DNA of 64,000 nt, from positions 1,006,001 to 1,070,000 of the forward strand of contig JAJGOT010000123.1 in NCBI GenBank assembly GCA_022457155.1, in the 5' to 3' direction. This DNA comes from Cladopsammia gracilis. Its lineage: Eukaryota > Cnidaria > Anthozoa > Scleractinia > Dendrophylliidae. The notes beneath the pieces were generated by a model, which searched no databases, was not told where the DNA came from, and saw only the letters and a list, made by a program, of their open reading frames with translations. Positions 20,561 through 32,711 of this stretch are shown here, piece after piece (positions within the stretch are counted from its first letter, which is position 1; each line of letters opens with the position of its first letter). The translations under genes were made by a program, and so were the position numbers.

Positions 20561-22966
20561 CGTCTTTGAACCATTTCATGTCTTTTATTAGCAATTTCAG
20601 ATTATCATTATAATTCTTGAATTTATTTCGTGTTCCTCCCAAGTTCCTTTTTTAAAATTTAATTTTATTAATTTTTCTTTTACAATCCGCATACCATACC
20701 ACACCCATTCCGCAATTAATTGTTCTTTTCTGTTACCCAATTTTTCACAACAAAAGAGAAATAAAATAACACCAAAGCCCACAAGAATGCACAATGAGAG
20801 CGGTTTTCAATTCTCCACTCCAGAAACTATGAAAAATACCATTATACTCTTAAAGTGCAGGTTTGGGTGGTGCTTGATGTAAGCCTGATTTTTCCAATTT
20901 CTTTTGTTTTCAGCACGAACTGCACGTGCTATGCTTCAACTTCTTGGCAATTTGTATACGGTGAACATTTTTATACGAACACACAAATTGTGTTTTGTTT
21001 GTTCAATCAACTGAATGCAGATATCTGTAGTCACGGACATCAAGTTATCAAGTTGAGTACAAAAATATCGTTTAATCGACCGTTCTGACCTTTTTCCGGT
21101 CGCCATAACACACGTGGAACTTGTTTGCAACTCAGTGACATCATGCAGAACATAATGCAGAGCACTAAGCTGACAATGCATTGTGGGCGATTTCAGTTGT
21201 TTGTCACGTTTCTTCTGTACAGGGAGCAACGGGAGGTAACTAAACAATAACCTAGTTGTTTTTTAAGTTGAAATATGCTTTATTTTTTAGAACACACATC
21301 ATAACAGCCAAGTTAGTAAATTACTTAACTTGTTGGTGAAAAAATAAGGTTTAGATGTTCAAAGTAGCCGGGAAAAATCGTGTTCCCAGCCGATCAATTT
21401 GCCCGGTGCCCGACTGCCCGGCCCTTAATGAAACCCCTGCCGATGGTCTAAAGGGGGGTGGCTAGCCACCTAATCCATCCCCCCCCCTGGATCCGCCCCT
21501 GCAAAATGTTATACATGGAGTCCAGATCCAAGAGGGTTTGAAAATACTGGCTGGGATTCCTGTGTCAAATATCCAAGTGCCGCAGAGATACCAAAAATTC
21601 CACTTGGAGTCCCATTTATTAAGCACTCAGATTCGAATGATTCACATTTTATTTCACAAATAGCTTTATATCTCTGCACTATAACACATCACCAACACTA
21701 TCGTATAAATATATTTATCAGTAACAAACAAAAAAAAAATGATCTGAAATGTTTCAAACAATTTACTTGCACATATTCTTGGAAAAGTACTTCTTTTGCA
21801 TCCTATCTGGGAATCTCCCTAATTCTGCAAATGTGAGCCGAAAATAAGGCAGAAGGAAGATCAGACGAGACATCCTTTGTCTTTCGTCTTCCATACCTTA
21901 CATGGACCATACTTCTGTAACCATTAGATTGCGCTTTAAAGTGCCACTGCAATCAAATTTTTGATTTTCATTTTTTTTCATCTTCGTGTACAATTAGACT
22001 TTCTTACTCATCTTGCCAAATTTCAATCCATTACGAACATCGAAGTCATTTTATTTTAACATTTATGTCTGAGAATTTACGGCTGCCATTAATCAACCTT
22101 GTTCCAAGGCTTGGCTGCGAATGGGATAAAGTGACGTCAAAGGTTCAAACATACCTCGTGGGTTGAAATTCGTGCTCTTTACAAAGCGTTTTGCAGTCCA
22201 GATTTAGACGAGCTCTATTACTCGATCGATTAAAGTAGTTCAGACCTAGAGTATATTAACTGAGGTTTTAAAAAGTAATATCGACCTTTCTATTTGCCGG
22301 ACAATGAGAAATGTGAGATAAATGATGGCTTCTCTTTGAAATCCAAACTTGAACAAGCAAAAAGCAAGCGCCCGTCTCTCACGACTGAGGGAACATTTTA
22401 TGCGTTGAGATAATTATTCAAATTTGAATCCGTTTGCCGGTCTCGTGGGAGTTCGTTGGAAGACATTTTGGTGCGCCACTTTTAGTTTACGGAACACCTT
22501 CTATAGAAAATAGCGCTTTGATACTATTTCCACGCATCGTTTTAAAGCCAAACTTCGCCAATGTTTTGTTTAGACACGAGGCTAACATTTCCAGGGTGAA
22601 CCTTAGTTAGTAAGTCCTTTCTTAAAGAGAAAGTCCATCCTGTATATCAATGCGGTGTTTTTTCCATACTGAAGTCAGCGAAAAAAAGAATTTTAGAACG
22701 CGATTCGATAGTAGTTGTCCAAATCTCAGGGAAATAAAAAGGGTCTTAAATGATTCCTTAACACCTCTGCTGAAAACGCCAGGGTGAATCAAACCGCCAA
22801 AATACTTAGTTTTTTTGTTATGGAATAAAACATAACATTGTTTCGCCATTTTCCCCCATTTTCTTTGTAATTTAGCTCTTTTGTCAGACGGAAGCTTTTC
22901 AAATTTAGCGCTTTGGACCGTAAGAAGGTCCCTGATATGTCGCGGCATTCTCGGCGATGACACTTC

Positions 22967-23934
22967 GTGATGCCAGTCATGGAGTACCGTGCCGACCCCC
23001 CCAGGACACTTCGTGATGCCAGTCATGGAGTACCGTGCCGACCCCCCCAGGACACTTCGTGATGCCAGTCATGGAGTACCGTGCCGACCCCCCCAGGACA
23101 CTTCGTGATGCCAGTCATGGAGTACCGTGCCGACCCCCCCAGGACACTTCGTGATGCCAGTCATGGAGTACCGTGCCGACCCCCCAGGACACTTCGTGAT
23201 GCCAGTCATGGAGTACCGTGCCGACCCCCCCAGGACACTTCGTGATGCCAGTCATGGAGTACCGTGCCGACCCCCCCAGGACACTTCGTGATGCCAGTCA
23301 TGGAGTACCGTGCCGACCCCCCCAGGACACTTCGTGATGCCAGTCATGGAGTACCGTGCCGACCCCCCCAGGACACTTCGTGATGCCAGTCATGGAGTAC
23401 CGTGCCGACCCCCCCAGGACACTTCGTGATGCCAGTCATGGAGTACCGTGCCGACCCCCCCAGGACACTTCGTGATGCCAGTCATGGAGTACCGTGCCGA
23501 CCCCCCTCAGGACACTTCGTGATGCCAGTCATGGAGTACCGTGCCGACCCCCCTCAGGACACTTCGTGATGCCAGTCATGGAGTACCGTGCCGACCCCCC
23601 TCAGGACACTTCGTGATGCCAGTCATGGAGTACCGTGCCGACCCCCCCAGGACACTTCGTGATGCCAGTCATGGAGTACCGTGCCGACCCCCCCAGGACA
23701 CTTCGTGATGCCAGTCATGGAGTACCGTGCCGACCCCCCCAGGACACTTCGTGATGCCAGTCATGGAGTACCGTGCCGACCCCCCCAGGACACTTCGTGA
23801 TGCCAGTCATGGAGTACCGTGCCGACCCCCCCCCCAGGACACTTCGTGATGCCAGTCATGGAGTACCGTGCCGACCCCCCCAGGACACTTCGTGATGCCA
23901 GTCATGGAGTACCGTGCCGACCCCGTACCGTGCC
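22967..23934. repeat. Minisatellite array B, mostly 46-bp unit, 21 copies
   Basis: The array-specific variant is CCGTGCCGACCCCCCCAGG. Unit starts are 22967, 23013, 23059 and so on to 23892. Length differences come from the C run: 45 bp once, 46 bp mostly, 47 bp in three adjacent units with CCCCCCTCAGG, and one longer unit near 23797. The last unit runs into CCACTCGCTTGTTAGT, the head of X2. Confidence 0.95.
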
Positions 23935-24733
23935 ACTCGCTTGTTAGTGACGCTTTTAATATGGCGGACGACTGAAGAGGTTCGAAGACCGAAATTTTTT
24001 ATCAAACTACCGCGTTTTAACAGTGTTTGGATCGTTTTAAAGTTATTTTAAGTGCGTCGAATGTCTCCAAAAGACGTGATGTCCTATTCTTCTCGCTCTT
24101 TACAGAGCGTTTTGTCAACAAATTCGTGTGCTGCAAGATTTTCAGTTTGACTCGTTAGATTCGCAATGGTCAGAGTACGATGGCAAAATCATTTTCCGTA
24201 GAACATGGTTTTCAATTAAAAGCGTTGCCAAATAGCGAGTGTGAATTACGGGTCACTCGCTTGTACGTTGCGCTTTGTTTCTGGTGCTCGTTACAAAGCG
24301 ATTTGCAGTCCAGATCAAGACGTACTCTTTTACTCGATCGATTAACGTAGCTCAGACCTTGAGTATATTAACTGAGGTTTTAAAAAATAATATAGGCCTT
24401 TCTATTTGCCGGACAATGAGAAATGTGAAATAAATGATGGCTTCTCTTTGAAATCCTTACTTGAACAAGCAGAAAGCTAGCGTCCGCCACTCACGACTGA
24501 GGGAACATTGTTTGTGTTGGGATAATTATTCAAATTTGAATCCGTTTGCGGGTCTCGTGGGAGTTCGTTGGAAGACATTTTGGAGCGCAACTTTTAGTTT
24601 ACGGAACACCACCTATGGAAACTAGCAACATACAACTGCATCCACGTTGGTTGGTAACTCACGTGGAGCCAATACGAGAAAAAAACAAAGCACCCAAAAT
24701 GAGGAGAAGAAAATTTCTAACTAAATAAATCTG

Positions 24734-25339
24734 TCAGTGATATAAATACCACGAAAAAAGCCGATGATCCAGTGTGCCCACTGGCGGTGCTGTGCACTGC
24801 TTCTTGTTGCTTTGCTGTTGGCGCTTCTTTTCTTTTTGCTTTCTTTTCCTGTTAGCATTCGCTCGAGCGTTCCGAATTTTTCTATCATCTTCATCGTCCG
24901 AAGTGATGTCTTGGGATTCATACTCCTGAACCACGTCCCAACCAGCGTCACCAGAATCTGCAAACTTGATCAGTTTTTGCCTTTTGTGCAACAGCGATTT
25001 GGCCTGCTCGGTTATTTGTGCCACTTTCTTGTGATCTTTTGTGGCGTTACTTTCTCCGATTCTACCGACCAACTCCTCAAGTTCAGCGTTAAATACGAAT
25101 TGCTTCTGATTTCCCTTGAACTTGAAGTTTTCCGCCTGCAGATTAATCTTTTGCTTGGCTACTAACTCCTTTCCTTTTTGGTCCAAACGGTTCTCAAGGC
25201 AGGTCTTAAATAAGGAGAATACGTCGTCAATTTCCTCAGAGGTCGAAGTATTTGATGTAGAATTTTGTTGTGGTGAACTGTGTTGTGCATTTCCTTCAGC
25301 CACTGGATCGCGTTGAACTTCAGCAGGCTCGTCTCCCAT
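24734..25339 (-). CDS. Gag-like ORF1 of a DIRS-type retroelement, copy B (open)
   Basis: A 201-codon frame from a true ATG (MGDEPAEVQRDPVAEGN). An N-terminal polar stretch is followed by SEEIDDVFSLFKTCLENRLD, a helical region KINLQAENFKFKGNQKQF, LLHKRQKLIKFADSGDAGWD, an acidic segment DITSDDEDDRKIRN and a basic tail rich in R, K and Q. No zinc knuckle, polymerase or recombinase follows, so it is at best the first ORF of a non-autonomous derivative. The segment around it is missing from X1 blocks, so it was added to or lost from the X module as a unit. The DIRS assignment is from memory of coral proteins. Confidence 0.5.
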   Translation of the reverse strand: MGDEPAEVQRDPVAEGNAQHSSPQQNSTSNTSTSEEIDDVFSLFKTCLENRLDQKGKELVAKQKINLQAENFKFKGNQKQFVFNAELEELVGRIGESNATKDHKKVAQITEQAKSLLHKRQKLIKFADSGDAGWDVVQEYESQDITSDDEDDRKIRNARANANRKRKQKEKKRQQQSNKKQCTAPPVGTLDHRLFSWYLYH

Positions 25340-26135
25340 AACGTTTTTGGAAATAAGCTACAGAAAAAAGCTGTATTGGCGACGCGAGAAGTAAAAGGAC
25401 TAAAAGTTGCGTGTAACAAACCCAACTTATATATTGGGACATGTACTGACACCTGATGTCCCTTGCGGATCACAAGGTAGGAAATCATGCATACTTGACA
25501 AATATTACGTAACAGTAATGCATACAGGTGACACTGACGTTCGATAATTAAGTCCTATAGAAAATACATTTTTAGAACGCGATTCGATGGTAGTTGTCCA
25601 AATCTCAGGGAAATAAAAGGGTCTTAAATGATTCCTTAACACCTCTTCTGAAAAAGCCAGGGTGAACGTAACCGCAAAAGTACTTAGTTTTTTGTTATGG
25701 AGTAAAACATACACATTGTTTCGCCATTTCCCTCCATTTTCTTTGTAATTTGGCTCTTCGGAAGCTTTTCAAATTTAGCGCTCTGGACCGTAAGAAGGTC
25801 CCGGATATGTCGCGGCATTCTCGGCGATGTCCCTCTCACTTTTTCACACACGATCTCAGATGGAATCAAAATACTATGAGATGAAACTGCATTCCCAAAG
25901 CGCGTCGTTTACTTTAGATATTAGCCAATTATGTCGATAGTATGTTCTCACTGTATTTATAATCCCCAAAACTTCATCCCCAAAAATTTCAAAAACCGTC
26001 TTTCATAGAATTTGTTCAATCTTTGCTATATTCGAGACGGCTATGGGAAGTACAAGCTCCCTTAAGCGATTACCGAAAAAACCTCCTTGTGCCGAGAAAT
26101 ACGACGGCAATTAAAAAACGTCATGGCGTCATTAC

Positions 26136-26149
26136 GTTGCTATGGCAAC
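26136..26149. promoter_or_regulatory. RFX X-box-like palindrome in Y block, copy B
   Basis: GTTGCTATGGCAAC, identical to the copy A site and preceded by CGTCATTAC. Confidence 0.3.
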
Positions 26150-26531
26150 TCCGATGTTAATTTCACACTGGTCTTAACAAATTTTCATCTTTATCTATTA
26201 TAGCTGTGGTGACCGTTTTTCCATAACATTGTTAATGGGGTCGTAGTAAATGCTCAAACTTGGGGGTATCGCACCAAAAAAATCCAGTCGAGCCATCTAA
26301 AGCAATCGCTTTATCTCCACGAAAACGCGAAACAATTTGAATATAACGTCATGCATGAAGGCGTGACTACCGAGAAAGGCAGAAAAAAATTATTTCACAC
26401 TTTCACTGAAGATGTAAAATGGTACATTTTGTTAACAAATGTGATAATGAATTTTAGTTTTTGTTGTGATTTAGATAAGGGAATTAAGAGCAAAATATCT
26501 GATATTTCGCATTCGATGTTTATATTTATAC

Positions 26532-26667
26532 CAGGGGCGGATCTAGGGGGAGGGTGCAGGGGGTGCGCACCCTCCCCCCCCTCCCCCGAGATGACGTAGT
26601 CACCCTTCAGTTACCTCATTCCTTAGAGGTGCACCTCCTCCTAAGAAAAATCCTGGATCCGCCCCTG
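26532..26667. mobile_element. CAGGGGCGGATC MITE, copy B (136 bp)
   Basis: Ends CAGGGGCGGATCTAGG and CCTGGATCCGCCCCTG; TATAC flanks both sides (26527-26531, 26668-26672). The left arm has a G run and the interior a C run. The same insertion is present in copies C and D, so it predates their duplication; copy A keeps only a right end near 21490-21502. Confidence 0.8.
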
Positions 26668-29656
26668 TATACGCCGCAATATGAATAACAAAATGATCGT
26701 CGGTAACCGAATTTTTTTATTCAGTTGGATATTTATCGCACTTCTTTGTCATAACAGACCATTATTGCTATTACAGTTGCCATTTCGTATAACGTTCACT
26801 CGATATCAGGGGATACCAATTCATTAATTGATAATTTTCGAGCAACATTGCTGGTGTTTGTCTAATTTCTGATACGAAAAATGACTATATCATACCGAAA
26901 TCTATGAAACTTTTCCCTGCTCTGTTTTATTTATGAAATCAATTTATATATAAACAATCTACGTTTAGGCATAAGGGCTAGTTCTAAATCGAAATGGCAA
27001 GGAACGATATCGGCTGATGAATTTCTGGTAATTTAAGAAACATTCAAAATGCGGAAAGTATACCTTCAGAATTCAAGACTGATTGCAAATTAAATTGTTT
27101 TAATTATATATTTTTTGGTACATTAATTATTTTGTAACTTCCAAAAATTATTCCCACCTCCCCTTGGCAAGGAAATTGGTGCGGAGAGCAGTGATGCGCT
27201 GCCGACTGCAGGCTCGGTTTTCCGCCGCGCAAGGGGCGGTCTCATTTCCCGAAAAAGAGGCCGGTAATCGGGGGCTGTTATAAAATGAAGAAGAAGTAGT
27301 TAAGTGTCGAGAAACCAAAACCAATTTAGGTAATAACTCGAAAAGGCGCCGACTTTTTCGACTTTCTAAAGGAAAGGGAGAAAAGAACAATTCAAGATGC
27401 GCATTTGCAAAATTACTGGGTGGCAAATTCAAAGCCCGCTAATGAGCCACACATTCTTTGTAAACTCTTAGAGTTTTTTAAACAGCATTGCATGAAGATA
27501 ATCTAGTATATCGGGCTCAAATTTCCAAAGAAAACTAATTGTGCTATGCCCTTTCAATATTTGGGGTTGATGTTTTTGTGGGTAAGAAAAATTGCGTCTT
27601 TGAACCATTCCATGTCTTTTATTAGTAATTTCAGATTATCATTAGGCTTATCATTATAATTCTTAAATTTATTTCGTATTCCTCCCACGTTGCTTTTTGT
27701 TATTGAATTTTATTTTATTAATTTTTTTACCATCCGCATACCATACCACACCCATTCCGCAAGTGATTGTTCTTTTCTGTCACCCAATTTTTCACAACAA
27801 AAGAGAAATAATATAACACCAAAGCCCACAAGAATGCACAATGAGAGCGGTTTTCAATTCCCCACTCCAGAAACTATGAAAAATACCATTATACTCTTAA
27901 AGTGCAGGTTTCGGTGGTGCTTGATGTAAGCCTGATTTTTCCAATTTCTTTTGTTTTCAGCACGAACTGCACGTGCTATGCTTCAACTTCTTGGCAATTT
28001 GTATACGGTGCACATTTTTATACGAACACACAATACTACGTCCTAGCGTTCCTACATGTACTCTGAATTCCATTGTGCCATTCTAACAGGGGAGACTTGA
28101 ATAATTTCACCCGACACATTGCTTTGGTTTTGCATTGCTACGCTTTGTGATTGGCTAAAAAATCACGCGCCACTTTCTCAACCAATCAGAAGTAAAACCA
28201 AAACCAATCGTGACTTGCTTGCACGTGTTTTCCCGCGCTTGGCACCGGCTACATGTACTTGCTTCGCATTGTGATTGGTTCATTGGGTTGCCTTCGTCTG
28301 CTGTGATTGGTCAGAGTAATTACTTTGGTTTTGGTTCTACGATACTCAACTGAAAACCACAATATTCTTGACGGATTCATCCTGACATATCACTGATTCA
28401 ACTTACGCGTTCAGTTGTTTCCTTCGCTTGAAGGAAATGCACCCATATTGGCCAAAATTCTCTTAAATTGACCAATACTGGACAAAAAAGGCCCCCAAGA
28501 CACCCTTGTTGGCCAATATTGGCATCAATTAGCCCCTTATATAACCATATTGGTCCACACTGACCCATGCTGAACTTATGGGTGGCATAGAGTTCCGAAC
28601 ATCAATACACATCAACTTACGTTGGTCCACACTTATATACCCAATTCATTAGTTTTGTGGGGAGATGCTTAAAAATATAATATCATTTTTCAAGTTCAGT
28701 AATTGTGTCTGAAAAATATGAAAGAAAACTCACCCTCAAGACATGAACCCCCTCCTGCAATTTATAAACTACAAAATGTTATGCACAGAGTCCAGATCCA
28801 AGAGGGTTTGAAAATACTGGCTGGGATTCCTGTGTCAAATACCCAAGTGCCGCAGAGATACCAAAAATTCCACTTGGAGTCCCATTTATTAAGCACTCAG
28901 ATTCGAATGATTCACATTTTATTTCACAAATAGCTTTACATCTCTGCACTATAACACATCACCAACACTATCGTATAAATATATTTATCAGTAACAAACA
29001 AAAAAAAATGATCTGAAATGTTTCAAACAATTTACTTGCACATATCCTTGGAAAAGTACTTCTTTTGCATCCTATCTGGGAATCTCCCTAATTCTGCAAA
29101 TGTGAGCCGAAAATAAGGCAGAAGGAAGATCAGACGAGACATCCTTTGTCTTTCGTCTTCCATACCTTACATGGACCATACTTCTGTAACCATTAGATTG
29201 CGCTTTAAAGTACCACTGCGATCAAATTTTTGATTTTCATTTTTTTACATCTTCATGTACAATTAGACTTTTTTACTCATCTTGCCAAATTTCAATCCAT
29301 TACGAACATCGAAGTCATTTTATTTTAACATTTATGTCCGAGAATTTACGGCTGCCATTTATCAACCTTGTTCCAAGGCTTGGCTGTGAATGGGATAAAG
29401 TGACGTCAAGGCTCAAACATACCTCGCGGGTTGAAATTATAATAACAATCAGCATAGAAAATTGCACGAAGAACAAGTTCAATGTTTTTGTTGCTTTTTG
29501 CGTGATAATTTTTTCAATACTTATTGTTATTATAATTTCAACCCGTATGTACCTTATATACGCTATATATACGCTATATATAGGTATGGGATTCCCGATA
29601 GTGTAGGGTTTTTAAGGTGCTCAGTCCTTAAATAGGGTATCCTTTTTGGTATTTTT

Positions 29657-29953
29657 GGGCGGCACGGTGGTCTAGTGGTTAGCGCGTCGGACTTTCAACC
29701 TGAAGGTCGGTGGTTCGAAGCCTGGTCTCTGCCGTCGTGTTGTTTCCTTAGGCAAGAAACTTTACTCCACACTGTCTCTCTCCACCCAGGTGTATAAATG
29801 GGTACCGGCGACAAAATGCTGGGGGTAACCCTGCGATGGACTAGCATCCCATCCAGGGGGGAGTAGCAATATTCCTAGTTGCTTCATGCTACAGAAACCG
29901 GGTTTAAGCTCCGGCCGTGTGGGCCATTGTGGCTCGTGTGCGACTTTACCTTA
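29657..29953 (+). mobile_element. tRNA-derived SINE, copy B
   Basis: The head has RNA polymerase III promoter boxes: GGTGGTCTAGTGGTTAGCGC (A box) and GGTTCGAAGCC (B box), in a tRNA-like spacing. A body of about 230 bp follows with GCGATGGACTAGCATCCCAT and GCTTCATGCTACAGAAACCG. The tail ends near ACTTTACCTTA. It is too decayed at the acceptor end to be a real tRNA. Related sequence (ATAGGGTATCCTTTTTGG) lies on both sides, so the insertion point is inside a duplicated repeat. Confidence 0.8.
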
Positions 29954-30025
29954 CTAAACTAACCAATGGCATCATAAGAAGGTACCACAGTAGCTTTCAT
30001 TTGGTTGCACTTTAGGATGTCAACC

Positions 30026-30310
30026 GGGGGGGGGGGGGAGGTACTACCTTATATACGCTATATATAGGTTGGGATGCCCGATAGTGTAGGGTTTTTGAGG
30101 TGCTGAGTCCTTAAATAGGGTATCCTTTTTGGTATTTTTGGTATTGTGATCCTTAGATATTCCTTAGATAGGGTCACTAAATTGCAGTATCCACCCCAAT
30201 GCGCAAAACGAAAAAGATATGGTCTGTTAAAACTGTACTACATGCCTAATTTGGGCCTTAAAAAGGGTATCAAATCTCGATTTTCTACCCTTAAATAGGG
30301 TCTGGATATT
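30026..30310. repeat. G-run-headed dispersed repeat, copy B
   Basis: It starts with a run of G followed by AGGTACTACCTTATATACGC and continues with several ATAGGGT motifs (AAATAGGGTATCC, GATAGGGTCACTAAATTGC, TTAAATAGGGTCTGG). Part of the same sequence occurs just before the SINE. It is seen also in copies C and D. Confidence 0.55.
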
Positions 30311-30383
30311 ACAGCTGTAGGTAAGTATTGTCTGCTCCATTATAGCATAAACAATGGCAAGGGAAACTACTTATAATGTAGCT

Positions 30384-30543
30384 GTTGTAGGTTGAAATGA
30401 AACTCAGGTTAAAATGATTTCAACCTAGTTTGATTTTAAATTCTTTTTGTCTTTGATTTATTATCATAAATCAGAAACAAAGGTAATTCAAAATCAAACT
30501 AGGTTGAAATCATTTTAACCTGAATTTCATTTCAACCTACAAC
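30384..30543. mobile_element. 160-bp hairpin (foldback MITE), copy B
   Basis: Nearly perfect inverted arms of about 65 bp begin GTTGTAGGTTGAAATGAAA and end in the complement (CATTTCAACCTACAAC), around a small loop near TTTATTATCATAAATC. The target duplication is not clear. Confidence 0.8.
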
Positions 30544-32517
30544 ATAGCCTTCAAGCAAGCTCTTGTTAACATTGTAATCTAGGTCTTTATAGTATTGTTT
30601 GATTTATTTGTATACTAATTACTAATTTCTAGTCTCTTATCTTGTTGCAGAACTGACTGACAAAGATTCAAAGCAACAAGAAAATATACAAGGCAAAAGG
30701 CTTGACAACTACATTATGTATTCACTGCCACATGATGTTCTACTTCAATTGGTTTTAATTTAATGGATGTAGACTACATTTTTGCAAAGTACAATATACT
30801 ATGTGCATTTTATGAAAATGGTTCTTCCTCTTACTAGAAATATCCTGAATTAAAAAAAGTAACCGCAAACAAGTATTGGCTCCATTCAAACAATGGACAA
30901 TCAAGATATCTACTGTCAACGTGTAAAAGCTTATGTAAACAAGTACTGAACACTATTCTATGCATAATCATCACTGGCTTTCAACTTTAGAGCCTGCACT
31001 ACATTATGTCAAGGTACTATTTACCATGTGCACAGCATGAAAAGGATAACTGTCTTGCACTTATTGAACATATTCTACACCACAAAGCTTTGTAACCAAG
31101 CAAGTATCAGCTACATTCAAACAAGAGGCGATCAAGAAATGGTATCATAAGACAGTCCATAGACAACACAGTTCTGACAGCCATTGCTAGCTGTCTGGTG
31201 TGTGACAACAATAATTATTATAACATTTACACCAACTACTGTATAAGCTGTATAAACATATCATAAAATACATCAAATTAATTGCCTTCAACAGCACAAT
31301 GTTTAGAAGATTGTTCATATAAGATACTGTTCTCAATTGTCACAATAACTTAATTAATAAACATGATCAACAGCAAAAACTATTGTCAATCTCAAGCCAA
31401 ATACAAAATTTAATTGATCACATTGGGGAAAATTATATTCTCTGTTCTGACTTCCTTCACTTTATTACTCCATTGAGTCCACTCAGCATGTGTCATGCAG
31501 TATTAACATTTACTTTATAAAATCATTCACTTCTTAGAGCAGTTTTCAATTGAGTGTGAAAAGTAATTACACAATTGCTTTGGTTTTCCATTGCTACATT
31601 TTGTGATTGGCTAAAAAAATTTGCGCCCCTTTCTCAGCCAATCTGAAGTAAAACCAAAACCAATCATGACTTGCTCACATGCGTTTTCCTGTGCTTGGCG
31701 CAATTAAATTTCAACAAAGTGTGAATGAACAAAGTACAGTGAGTTCAAATTTGTTTGACGGAAATTTTGAATAAAAGGAAATAATTCCCAATCGTTTAGT
31801 TTTATTACTCCTACGTTTTTCCGTCCGTGGAAGATTAACTGCGGGATTAACTGATAAATTGTCATTGTGTGTTGATACGATGCAACTTCACGCAAAAACT
31901 TCAGTGAAAAAAATAAAAAAAAAAAATTCAAAAGAAGTAAAGACAGTGCCGGGTTGTACCTATTGAAAAAAGATGTTTACGTTTTACGTTTTAGATTGAA
32001 TGAAAACAAAGAAGCATCGATCTAGATGGATTCGGCTCTGGTGTTGCACAAGGTTTCTTGTTCTAAACACAGACTTCAACCTCGGACTTTTGTCTTTTGC
32101 GGGCTTCGCCTATTCGATTTGCCTTCCACTTTAATGATAATCGAGTATTTCTTAACTGTTTGATTTCTTTCGAGCTATTCCGCAAAAACTGGCCACTTAA
32201 CTGAGATAACCTTTTGCAAGTAAACAAAGTAAACGGTGCATAATTTTGGGCAAACAAAACAAAATAACATTGCATCTTTTCCGTTTGACTAAAACAAATA
32301 GGACTTCTTTAATGACTTTGTTGTTATTTTAGAGGGGGGAAATGATAAGAACTAAATTGAGAAAAAATTGCCGATGGAGGATATCTACAAAAAAGCTTAT
32401 ATTTTTTACTCCTAAGATTCTCGACTGTTATTTGAAAAAGAAAGAGAGAGAAAAGTTTCTTTCTTCCATGTAAGTACCATACTGCTCTTCAAATTCAAGA
32501 GAAACCGTCTCACAGAT
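30544..32517. other. Y block sequence, no gene seen
   Basis: AT-rich sequence conserved in copies C and D. It includes inverted CCAAT motifs near 31600-31660 but no recognisable coding region or RNA. Confidence 0.45.
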
Positions 32518-32711
32518 GAGGCCCTGCCAGGGGGGGGGGCGGGGGGGGAGGGGGTCCCGTGTCGCTTGTCTGAATTTTAAAATGTCTCGTGTCAGTGTTT
32601 TATCAATGTTTCACGTTGCTGTCGGAAATTGAACGAACATTTGTCTTTTGTCGCGATTTCATTTTATTTTTGGGTCATGTCGCCTGTCGGAATTTACCCT
32701 GGCAGGGCCTC
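32518..32711. mobile_element. Small TIR element with G-rich arm, copy B (194 bp)
   Basis: Ends GAGGCCCTGCCAGG and CCTGGCAGGGCCTC are perfect inverted repeats; ACAGAT is duplicated on both sides (32512-32517, 32712-32717), and the match can be extended to CTCACAGAT. Near 32529 is a long G run. Confidence 0.75.

Larger units (their letters stand above)
15068..22170. repeat. Tandem composite unit, copy A (divergent, about 7.1 kb)
   Basis: Layout: partial X block 15068-15850, X1 15862-17220, minisatellite 17221-17697, X2 17780-18300, gag-containing segment 18301-19300, X2 tail 19301-19682, shortened Y block to 22170. Compared with copies B-D, the Y block lacks about 1 kb replaced by a LINE tail near 20350-20580, and stops at 22170, where it joins directly to the X1 block of copy B; the SINE-to-33.4-kb part of Y is missing. 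No host gene was recognised. Confidence 0.8.

Noticed and set aside
26351..26599. 82-codon frame starting MHEGVTTEKG, repeated in other Y blocks
   Set aside because: It runs into the CAGGGGCGGATC MITE, has no recognisable domain and is broken in copy A.
28703..28933. 76-codon frame repeated in three Y blocks (also 39649 and 53738)
   Set aside because: It lacks an ATG at its start, has no recognisable domain, and similarity between copies is explained by the recent duplication.
29657..29735. Possible functional tRNA gene
   Set aside because: It has A and B boxes but no clean acceptor stem, continues into a SINE body and is duplicated with the unit; it is the SINE head.
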